From: Anaerolineae bacterium
Lineage (GTDB): Bacteria; Chloroflexota; Anaerolineae; SpSt-313
Reading direction: 5' to 3'
DNA: 5,541 nucleotides
NCBI GenBank assembly: GCA_023511475.1
Contig: JAIMBM010000244.1
Coordinates: forward strand, 1-5,541
In this document: in pieces, positions 1 to 5,419 of the stretch
How the letters are laid out: each line of letters begins with the position of its first letter
Numbering within the stretch: position 1 is the first letter of the stretch
Notes under the pieces: model-generated
What the model saw: only the letters and a program-made list of their open reading frames with translations
Told to the model about the DNA's origin: nothing
Database searches by the model: none
Translations under genes and position numbers: made by a program

Positions 1-468
1 GTCATACTGACCGAGGTCCTCTTGCCACACCCCCCGGTTGGCCGGCAGGCCGTCGGTGCGGAACGAGTCACCGGCGGAGTGGATGTGGCTGCGCCGGTCG
101 AAGAGCAGCATCTTGCTGGCAGCCATGCCACAGTCGGGATGGGCGTCGAGGGCGCGGACAAGGGCCTCCAGCCACCCCGGGGCGGCCTCGGTGTCGTTGT
201 TGAGCAGGGCGAGGAACTCCCCTCGCGCCTCGCGAATGCCCGCGTTCACCCCTCCGGCAAAGCCGCGGTTTTCCCCAAGAGCGATCACGCGCACCTCGGG
301 GTACTGCTCCCGAAGAAGGGAGAGGGACTCGTCGTGCGAGGCGTTGTCGACCACAATCACCTCGGCGTCCCGGAGGGTCTGGCGGCGCACGGCATCGAGG
401 CAGGTCGGCAGGAAACGCGCCCCGTTCCAGTTGGGGATGATGACCGATGCCCTTGGCAGCGCGCTCAC
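1..468 (-). CDS. Family 2 glycosyltransferase, rhamnosyltransferase-like (3' part missing)
   Basis: The protein likely transfers a sugar from a nucleotide donor onto a growing cell-surface glycan at the inner face of the membrane. The 156 visible residues are an N-terminal GT-A fold of the WbbL/COG1216 type. Visible motifs are VIIPNWNG (residues 9-16), the nucleotide-binding VVDNAS with Asp41, NRGFAGGVNAGI (67-78) and LLNNDTEAAPGW with the DXD-like Asn91-Asp92. The start is a GTG at 468-466 that overlaps the rfbD stop as GTGA, with GAGG seven bases upstream, so translation is probably coupled. Family members are usually near 300 residues, so roughly half lies beyond position 1. Its place directly after rfbD suggests dTDP-L-rhamnose as donor, but donor and acceptor cannot be read from the sequence. 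Confidence 0.93.
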   Translation of the reverse strand, partial: MSALPRASVIIPNWNGARFLPTCLDAVRRQTLRDAEVIVVDNASHDESLSLLREQYPEVRVIALGENRGFAGGVNAGIREARGEFLALLNNDTEAAPGWLEALVRALDAHPDCGMAASKMLLFDRRSHIHSAGDSFRTDGLPANRGVWQEDLGQYD

Positions 469-1295
469 GTGGCGACCTCAAAGTAGTCCTGGAGCGCCTC
501 CTGCCACGGCCGCATGACGATGCCCAGCGACGCCCCACACAGGTTCCGCAGCTCCACCTGCCGTGGCACGGGCGCCGGTCGTTTGTAGCCCTGAGACGGC
601 GTCACCGGAACGTGATCCAGGCCCGCAAGGCGGAGTATCTCTTTCGACCAGTCGTAGCGGGAGGCGATTCCAGAGTTGGTAAAGTGGTAGATGCCGTACT
701 GCTCGGTCGGCAGCAGACGGGAGATGGCTTCAGCCAGGTCAGGCGCGTAGGTTGGGGAGCCGGCCTCATCGGTGACCATGGTCAGCGCTCCGCGCTCGCG
801 AGCGAGGCGGAGGACCGTCTCCACAAAGTTCCGCCCGCCGCGAGCATAGAGCCAGGCGGTACGGACGATGTAGAAGCGCGGGGCAAAGGTCTGCGTGGCC
901 CACTCGCCAGCGAGCTTGCTCCTGGCGTACACGCTCAGAGGCGCGGGCGGATCATACTCCACGTACGGCGCACCCTTGGTGCCATCAAATACATAGTCCG
1001 TGCTGACGTAGAGCATGGTTGCGCCAAGCCGCTGGCATGCCAGAGCCACGTTCTGGGTGCCAAGGGCATTGACGCGGTATGCCAGCTCGGGCTCCAGCTC
1101 GCACTGATCGACGTTCGTCAGCGCCGCAGCGTGGATGACCACGTCCGGGCGGAACCCTTCGAGGGTCCGGCGCACGCCGGCCGCGTCGGTGATATCGAAC
1201 TCGGGCAGGTCGAGGGGCAGCAGGTCTGCGAATGTGAGGCGTGCCTGGAGTGCCGTGCCGAGCTGCCCCTTGCTCCCTGTCACTACGATGCGCAT
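465..1295 (-). CDS. rfbD: dTDP-4-dehydrorhamnose reductase RfbD/RmlD
   Basis: This cytoplasmic enzyme carries out the last step of dTDP-L-rhamnose synthesis, the NAD(P)H-dependent reduction of dTDP-4-dehydro-L-rhamnose. The 276-residue product has the usual family length. It shows the Rossmann motif TGSKGQLG (residues 6-13), HAAALTNVDQCE (55-66), STDYVFDG (98-105), and the catalytic Tyr123-x3-Lys127 in YARSK; the RTAWLYARGGRNF and GIYHFTNSG blocks are also typical. I chose the ATG at 1295-1293 because MRIVVTGSKGQLG is the canonical N-terminus. A strong GGAGG (1302-1306) lies six bases upstream, and the ATG shares one base with the upstream stop (TGATG). The longer open frame extending to 1490 is only antisense-phase sequence inside the upstream gene. 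The partner genes rmlA, rmlB and rmlC are not in the window. Confidence 0.96.
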   Translation of the reverse strand: MRIVVTGSKGQLGTALQARLTFADLLPLDLPEFDITDAAGVRRTLEGFRPDVVIHAAALTNVDQCELEPELAYRVNALGTQNVALACQRLGATMLYVSTDYVFDGTKGAPYVEYDPPAPLSVYARSKLAGEWATQTFAPRFYIVRTAWLYARGGRNFVETVLRLARERGALTMVTDEAGSPTYAPDLAEAISRLLPTEQYGIYHFTNSGIASRYDWSKEILRLAGLDHVPVTPSQGYKRPAPVPRQVELRNLCGASLGIVMRPWQEALQDYFEVAT

Positions 1296-3055
1296 CAACT
1301 GCCTCCGGCGGCGCGCAAGCGCCGCGCTACTACCGTCATGCCCTGGTATGCGAGCCCGGCCAGCAAGAGGATCACCGGCAACACGAGGGAGAGGGCCGCG
1401 CAGATGAGCACCTGCACGAGGGCGGTCACCTGCCAGAAGGCGATCCCGAGGTCGGGTACGTACCAGGTGAAGCGAAAGCCGTTGAGCCAATAGACAACAG
1501 CGGCCTGGCAGCCGAGGAGATAGACGACGAGGAGGGAGTAGGCCAGGCTCGTCTGAATCACTTCGAGAGCCGATCCCTCATGGTCCCTCGCCAGCCGCCA
1601 GAGCACCAGCAGCCCGCCCATGGCCGAGGCAGCCACCGTACGCCGTACGATCGCCTCGACGAAGGGCCTCATGCCGGTGATGCCGCTGATGGAGTAGACG
1701 CCGTCCTCCAGGGCGAAAAGCGCGTGGTAGGCGAGGAGTGTCGCAGCCGCGCTAAAGAACAGCCACCGGCCACGGCGCCCGCCCCGCAGAGCCACGAGGG
1801 CGAGCGGCGCACCAATGAAGCCAGCGGCAACCGGCAGGCGCAGGCTGCGCTCCCGGCGGATGCGGTCCGAGCGGGCCTGTGCGACCTCGCGATCGATCCG
1901 CTCGACGGCGAGCGAGGCCAGCCTGTAGGCGCTCTCCAGATTGCGCACCTCGAGGGAGCTGAGGGCAACGGTCACGTCACCTTCGGCGGTGTCGCTCAGG
2001 GAGCCGCGGCCGATGCTGGCAAGGTAGAGGTTGGCGAACTCTTGTCGCTGCAGGGCCAGCTCAACCTGCGTCTCGGCGCGCTTGGCGTCGTCGCAGCGCA
2101 GTATGGCAAAGCAGATGTTCCCCTGGTTGAGGCGCGGCATGGGCGCACCGAGTATGGCGGCAATGGTCGGAGCGATGTCGACCTGGGCGATCGTGCCGCA
2201 GTCGCCCGGGATGACGGGGCCGCCGAGCGCCACAAAGGGGGTGGTTACGACGGTCGGGTCCGGCCCGCCGTGTCCGCCCCGGTCGATGTGGCCGTGGTCT
2301 GAACAGACCATCAGGACCGAGTTGCGCAGGTCCATGGCAGCAGCGATGTCTCCGATCTGCCGGTCGGCCTCGAGAGCTGCCTCGTGGCAGGCTTCGCTCA
2401 AGGCGCCCGAATCGTGAGCGACCGAGTCGACGTTGCCAAGATGGACGAGCAGGAAGGACGGCTGAAAGTTGCGCAGGAAACGAATGGCGGCGTCGGTCGC
2501 CTGCTGGTCGGCAACCGGACCCGAGCCCTCGACGCTGGCAATGGCGTCAAGGAGGTCCCGGGGCACCATGCGCTCCCACCAGGAGCCGCCGGCAAGCGCC
2601 GTGCTCAGGTTGGCACGGCGGGCAGCGGCAAAGATCGTATCGACAGAGATAGGTGCAAGCTCCGCTTCGGATACGTTGATGAGTGGCGCACCGTTGATCT
2701 CGGGCCAGGCGCCGGTCACGATGGTCGTCCAGGCCGGCTGTGAGAGGGAAGGAGCGCGCAGAAGGGCCCGGGCCGAGGCCCCCTGACGGCGCAGGGACGA
2801 GAGGTTTGGCATGGAGGCCACAGCATCGTCTCGGAGGCCGTCGACGATGATGAGCACGACCTGTCGGGCAAGGGGCGTGGTCGTGTGCCCGGTCGACTGC
2901 GGCTGGCTCCGCATCGGCGAGCGATAGGTGTGCATCGAGGCCTGGCCGTGCAGCAGCCAGAGACCGGCTATGCCTGCTGCCGCAAGCAACAGTGCAAGGG
3001 AAGCCAATACGGTCAGGACCCTGACAAACCGCCTGAGCTTGCTTACTCGGGACAC
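1295..3055 (-). CDS. Membrane-anchored alkaline-phosphatase-superfamily phosphodiesterase/phosphotransferase
   Basis: The predicted product has 586 residues. A basic start (SRVSKLRR) leads into a membrane anchor at about residues 10-35. The alkaline-phosphatase-superfamily domain follows at about 64-330 and should face outside the cytoplasm. Metal-site motifs are VDGLRDD (Asp72), NVDSVAH (Asp210, His214), SDHG (Asp253, His254) and GGHGG (His262). SLSQPAWTTIVTG puts Ser105 where Type I phosphodiesterases usually carry the nucleophilic Thr. VDIAPTIAAILG closes the domain. A charged, helix-prone linker precedes about five hydrophobic helices at the C-terminus. The anchor-catalytic domain-multi-helix layout resembles GPI ethanolamine-phosphate transferases in outline. 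Being first in an operon with rfbD and a glycosyltransferase, it may add or remove a phospho-substituent on a surface glycan or lipid carrier; the substrate is unknown. The GTG at 3055 is preferred because AGGA lies seven bases upstream and a promoter overlaps the alternative ATG at 3142. Confidence 0.85.
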   Translation of the reverse strand: MSRVSKLRRFVRVLTVLASLALLLAAAGIAGLWLLHGQASMHTYRSPMRSQPQSTGHTTTPLARQVVLIIVDGLRDDAVASMPNLSSLRRQGASARALLRAPSLSQPAWTTIVTGAWPEINGAPLINVSEAELAPISVDTIFAAARRANLSTALAGGSWWERMVPRDLLDAIASVEGSGPVADQQATDAAIRFLRNFQPSFLLVHLGNVDSVAHDSGALSEACHEAALEADRQIGDIAAAMDLRNSVLMVCSDHGHIDRGGHGGPDPTVVTTPFVALGGPVIPGDCGTIAQVDIAPTIAAILGAPMPRLNQGNICFAILRCDDAKRAETQVELALQRQEFANLYLASIGRGSLSDTAEGDVTVALSSLEVRNLESAYRLASLAVERIDREVAQARSDRIRRERSLRLPVAAGFIGAPLALVALRGGRRGRWLFFSAAATLLAYHALFALEDGVYSISGITGMRPFVEAIVRRTVAASAMGGLLVLWRLARDHEGSALEVIQTSLAYSLLVVYLLGCQAAVVYWLNGFRFTWYVPDLGIAFWQVTALVQVLICAALSLVLPVILLLAGLAYQGMTVVARRLRAAGGS

Positions 3056-3062
3056 GGTGACG

Positions 3063-3066
3063 TCCT
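3063..3066 (-). promoter_or_regulatory. Ribosome binding site deciding the GTG start of the phosphatase-family gene
   Basis: On the minus strand AGGA ends seven bases before the GTG at 3055-3053. The alternative in-frame ATG at 3142-3140 has only a C-rich stretch upstream and no Shine-Dalgarno match, and it sits inside the putative -10 box. The site therefore supports the shorter protein, whose N-terminus is a normal basic-then-hydrophobic signal anchor. Confidence 0.6.
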
Positions 3067-3118
3067 GGCCATCCTGTGCGACGCTGGCTGGTCCTGTCGC
3101 CTGCGGCGCAGCCGGCCA

Positions 3119-3128
3119 GCCGTACGGC
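3119..3128. repeat. 10-bp perfect palindrome in the leader of the minus-strand operon
   Basis: GCCGTACGGC is a perfect palindrome lying just downstream of the predicted minus-strand transcription start near 3134. The flanks also allow an overlapping five-pair stem, CGGCC (3113-3117) with GGCCG (3126-3130). It could be a repressor half-site pair or a small leader hairpin. In DNA this GC-rich such palindromes also arise by chance. Confidence 0.4.
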
Positions 3129-3140
3129 CGCGCCAAGGCC

Positions 3141-3168
3141 ATTATAGCGTTGGGGGAGGGGGCGTCAA
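3141..3168 (-). promoter_or_regulatory. Sigma-70-like promoter of the rhamnose-glycan operon
   Basis: Read on the minus strand, TTGACG (3168-3163, five of six matches to the -35 consensus) is followed after a C-rich 16-bp spacer by a perfect TATAAT (3146-3141). Transcription would start near 3134, giving a leader of about 80 nt before the GTG at 3055. The ATG at 3142 is formed by the last bases of TATAAT and would lie upstream of this transcript. Confidence 0.75.
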
Positions 3169-3221
3169 ACTCTTCTTCGTGGGTTGTACTCTGAATAGTT
3201 TCAAAGGTGCACGAGTTTGAC
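3164..3221. repeat. 9-bp perfect inverted repeat spanning two divergent -35 boxes
   Basis: GTCAAACTC at 3164-3172 and its exact reverse complement GAGTTTGAC at 3213-3221 are separated by 40 bp. Each arm contains most of one -35 element, so part of the match comes from shared promoter consensus. The extra GAGT on the upstream side of each box is not needed for a -35 and is identical in both. A common regulator binding both promoters would explain this, but chance is not excluded. Confidence 0.6.
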
Positions 3222-3245
3222 AGGGTGTGCCCGCTATGGTATACT
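3217..3245 (+). promoter_or_regulatory. Strong sigma-70-like promoter upstream of cobO, extended -10
   Basis: A perfect TTGACA (3217-3222) is followed after 17 bp by TATACT (3240-3245). The three bases before it are TGG, giving the extended -10 form TGnTATACT. This is about as close to consensus as a natural promoter gets. Transcription should begin near 3252. The open frame's most upstream GTG (3227) lies inside the promoter and therefore cannot be the start in this transcript. Confidence 0.82.
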
Positions 3246-3251
3246 CGCAAA

Positions 3252-3364
3252 CTGTACCTTTTGTTACGCAGGTGCCCGGCTCGCCGAGTTTGCCCGGAAC
3301 AAACCTGGGCTTCTTCCCCGGCGACGTTGCTGCGGCGCCGTTGCGACCAGCGGAGGTCAATGTA
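3252..3364 (+). promoter_or_regulatory. 5' leader of cobO, about 113 nt, no recognised riboswitch
   Basis: This is the untranslated stretch expected between the predicted transcription start and the GTG at 3365. It contains one convincing hairpin: GCCCGG (3292-3297) can pair with CTGGGC (3305-3310), including one G-U pair, followed by TTCTTCCCC. A GC-rich second region, including the palindrome GGCGCC, follows. CAGGTGCCC (3269-3277) resembles the first strand of cobalamin riboswitches, but I see no B12 box (GCCACTG-like) and no recognisable core. The leader is also shorter than a classical B12 riboswitch. A regulatory role is possible but unproven. Confidence 0.4.
3352..3356 (+). promoter_or_regulatory. 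Ribosome binding site deciding the cobO GTG start
   Basis: GGAGG ends eight bases before the GTG at 3365. This near-ideal spacing places the start so that the protein begins PALEQGLVQVYTG, as family members do a few residues before the P-loop. An ATG at 3360 is too close (three bases) and is followed at once by TAG. Confidence 0.78.
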
Positions 3365-3895
3365 GTGCCCGCTCTCGAGCAGGGCCTCGTTCAAGTCTAC
3401 ACTGGCGAAGGCAAAGGGAAGACCACCGCCGCGCTAGGCCTCATCCTCCGAGCCACAGGTTGGCAGTTACGCTCCTACCTGGTGCAGTTCATGAAGCACC
3501 AGCCCACCGGTGAGATCGCCGCTCTGCGTTTGCTCGCCCCCTACGTGACCTTCGAGCAGTTTGGTCGTCCGGGTTTCGTGCTCCCCGGCAAGGCTACCCC
3601 TGAGGACATTTCTCTCGCTCATCAAGGCCTTCAGCGGGCCCGCGAGGTGCTGGTCGGAGGGGAGTACGACCTGGTCGTGCTCGACGAGGTCAACACGGCC
3701 GTCTCCTTGGGGCTGCTGACAGAGCAAGAGGTGCTCGACGTCATCGCGGCGCGGCCGCGGCACGTCGAGTTGGTGCTGACGGGGCGTGGAGCAAGTGCCG
3801 GTATCCTGCGCGCTGCCGACCTGGTGACGAGAATGCTTGACGAGAAGCACCCTCTCCAGCAGGGCATTGGGGCGCGGCGAGGAATCGAATACTAG
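3365..3895 (+). CDS. cobO: Corrinoid adenosyltransferase, CobO/BtuR/CobA family
   Basis: This cytoplasmic enzyme transfers the 5'-deoxyadenosyl group of ATP to the cobalt of a reduced corrinoid, making adenosylcobalamin or its precursor in synthesis or salvage. The 176-residue product fits the family (E. coli BtuR is about 196). It has the P-loop GEGKGKTT (residues 14-21), the block RSYLVQFMKHQPTGE, a Walker-B-like YDLVVLDEVNTA with Asp107-Glu108, VELVLTGRGAS, and the C-terminal KHPLQQGIGARRGIEY signature. The frame stays open upstream to 3227, but that part holds the promoter and its residues do not look like family sequence. No other cobalamin gene is in the window, so this may be a salvage enzyme; that is inference. 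Whether it shares a transcript with the adaptor 107 bp downstream is unclear. Confidence 0.95.
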   Translation: MPALEQGLVQVYTGEGKGKTTAALGLILRATGWQLRSYLVQFMKHQPTGEIAALRLLAPYVTFEQFGRPGFVLPGKATPEDISLAHQGLQRAREVLVGGEYDLVVLDEVNTAVSLGLLTEQEVLDVIAARPRHVELVLTGRGASAGILRAADLVTRMLDEKHPLQQGIGARRGIEY

Positions 3896-4002
3896 CGCGC
3901 CCCATGAGGTCCTTTTCCAGATCAAGGTGGTCTGAGGGCTGCGGCGCATCGTGCGACCGGCGCGGTGCGGGCCGCGCATCGTTCAGGCGGAGACTGAAGA
4001 CC
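3896..4002 (+). other. Spacer between cobO and the adaptor gene, with a GC hairpin
   Basis: This 107-bp gap has one perfect six-pair inverted repeat, GCGCGG (3960-3965) and CCGCGC (3972-3977), around a six-base loop. It is not followed by a T-run, so it is not a classical intrinsic terminator. I see no good promoter. An in-frame ATG at 3904 would add 33 Arg- and Ser-rich residues ahead of the lipoprotein signal, which makes it an unlikely start. GGAG at 3989-3992 lies ten bases before the chosen ATG. Confidence 0.45.
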
Positions 4003-5367
4003 ATGGGCAGAAGACAAGCGTGTCTGATACTGGTCGTAGCTGCTCTGATTGGGGCAGCCCTCACCGGCTGCGCCGGCGGCGGTGGCTCCCAGGAGCCGAC
4101 GCCAACGCCAATCCCGACAGCCGTCGTCCCCTCCAAGCCAACCTATAAGGTTGAGCGTGGGACAGTCATCGAGCAGGTCAGGTTCACCGGCCGCATCGCG
4201 CCGGTCGAGGAGGAGCAGCTCTACTTCCGCGTCGACGGGCGGGTGGCCAAGGTCAACGTGAAGCAGGGCGACAAGGTGAAGGCGGGAGACGTCCTGGCCG
4301 AGCTGGAGATTGACAACCTGCTCAACGCACTGGCCCAGGCGGAAGTGGGGCTGCAGACTGCACAGCTGCAGCTCAAGACGGCGCAGGAGTCCTCGGCGGA
4401 GCAGCGTACGCGCCTGGAGATCAACCTGCAGATTGCCAAGCTGCGGCTCGAGCAGGCGAGAGCGCAGGACCCGGGGCCGAGCGTAGCTATCGCTGCCGCG
4501 AACCTGGAGCGGGCCGCGGCGGAGGTCCAGCGGGCGCAGGCGGCGTATGACCGGCGCAACGCCTCTCCTGGCGCTGCGGCCTCGTGGGAGGCGGCGAACC
4601 TGCAGGATGCCACGATCAACTATCAGATCGCCAAGGCGCAGTATGAGCAGGCCCTGCAGAACCAAAAAGTGCACGAGCTTGACCTGCAGATACTGGAGCA
4701 GAACGTGCGCCTCGCGCAGCTGGACCTGGAGAAGCTGACCAGCACGGTGGACCCGGTGCTTGAGCAGCAGGTGGCGCGGGCACAACTCGAGGTGGATCGG
4801 CTCAAGGCGGAGGTGGCCAACGCTCGCCTGACCGCCCCGATCGACGGCGAGGTCACGATGGTCGGTGCCTACGCCGGCCGGACGGTCAACGCCTACCGGC
4901 CGGTGATGACGGTGGCGGCGCCGGGAGCGCTGGAGGTCAGCGCCGATCTCACCAGCGATACGATGCAGAAGCTCAGCGTCGGGCAGGAGTGTACCATTGT
5001 CATTGTGAACTACCCGGCCAAAGAGTTCCATGGGAAGATCCGACGACTGCCATACCCCTATGGGACAGGCGGCTCGACCGCCGTGGGGACAGCCGAGGAA
5101 GACCGCTCGACGAGGATCTCTATCGACGATGCTGACGTGACGCTCGAGGCCGGTGCTCTGGTTCGCGTTAGCGTGGTCTTGCAGAAGAAGGACAACGTCC
5201 TCTGGCTGCCGCCGGCTGCTATTCGCACCTTCCAGGGCAAGGACTTTGTACTGGTCATGGAGGGCGAGGGACAGCGCCGTGTGCCGGTGAAGCTTGGCAT
5301 CAAGGCCGAAGACCGTGTGGAGATCGTGAGCGGACTCGAGGAGGGGCAGGTGGTCGTCGGGCCGTGA
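4003..5367 (+). CDS. Lipoprotein HlyD/MacA-type periplasmic (extracytoplasmic) adaptor subunit
   Basis: This is a membrane-fusion or adaptor protein of an export complex, tethered outside the cytoplasmic membrane. The 454-residue product starts with MGRR and a hydrophobic signal ending in the lipobox LTGC (residues 20-23), so Cys23 should be lipidated. A Gly-rich stretch and the PTPTPIPT linker follow. The first half-lipoyl block, FRVDGRVAKVNVKQGDKV, is at about 75-92. A long coiled coil covers about 105-275, with a likely turn near Asn186 (NASPGAAAS) and another break at DPGPS (156). The second half-lipoyl block LTAPIDGEVTMVG begins at 276. A beta-barrel (about 305-380) and a membrane-proximal domain ending EEGQVVVGP complete it. 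The ATG at 4003 was chosen because it directly precedes a proper lipoprotein signal. The ABC permease 52 bp downstream suggests a MacA-MacB-like system; the substrate is unknown. Confidence 0.9.
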   Translation: MGRRQACLILVVAALIGAALTGCAGGGGSQEPTPTPIPTAVVPSKPTYKVERGTVIEQVRFTGRIAPVEEEQLYFRVDGRVAKVNVKQGDKVKAGDVLAELEIDNLLNALAQAEVGLQTAQLQLKTAQESSAEQRTRLEINLQIAKLRLEQARAQDPGPSVAIAAANLERAAAEVQRAQAAYDRRNASPGAAASWEAANLQDATINYQIAKAQYEQALQNQKVHELDLQILEQNVRLAQLDLEKLTSTVDPVLEQQVARAQLEVDRLKAEVANARLTAPIDGEVTMVGAYAGRTVNAYRPVMTVAAPGALEVSADLTSDTMQKLSVGQECTIVIVNYPAKEFHGKIRRLPYPYGTGGSTAVGTAEEDRSTRISIDDADVTLEAGALVRVSVVLQKKDNVLWLPPAAIRTFQGKDFVLVMEGEGQRRVPVKLGIKAEDRVEIVSGLEEGQVVVGP

Positions 5368-5395
5368 CCGGCGCGAGCCGGGCGGCATGACGCCG
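5368..5395 (+). other. Intercistronic hairpin with GNRA-type tetraloop
   Basis: Starting immediately after the adaptor stop codon, CCGGC (5368-5372) and GCCGG (5377-5381) form a perfect five-pair stem around the loop GCGA, a GNRA tetraloop. A weaker CGGC (5383-5386) / GCCG (5392-5395) stem follows. There is no T-run, so it is unlikely to stop transcription. It could protect the upstream message or tune expression of the permease. Confidence 0.45.
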
Positions 5396-5419
5396 CTGCG
5401 ATGATGGCGGAAGAAACCT

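Noticed and set aside
447..1493. 348-codon plus-strand open frame opposite rfbD
   Set aside because: RfbD on the minus strand is unambiguous, and this frame is its mirror with no independent start signal or domain.
1241..2302. 353-codon plus-strand open frame opposite the phosphatase-family gene
   Set aside because: It has no recognisable motif and is low-complexity Ala/Gly/Glu/Arg composition. It overlaps the whole C-terminal half of a gene with intact catalytic motifs on the minus strand.
3227..3364. N-terminal extension of cobO from the GTG at 3227
   Set aside because: The first codons lie within the TTGACA/TATACT promoter. The residues do not resemble the family, and GGAGG points to the GTG at 3365.
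3252..3364. Classical cobalamin riboswitch upstream of cobO
   Set aside because: Only a CAGGTGCCC resemblance is present. The conserved core and B12 box are not visible, and the leader is too short for the classical form.
3960..3977. Intrinsic terminator after cobO
   Set aside because: The six-pair GC stem is real, but ATCGTTCAGG follows it instead of a T-run, so termination is not supported.
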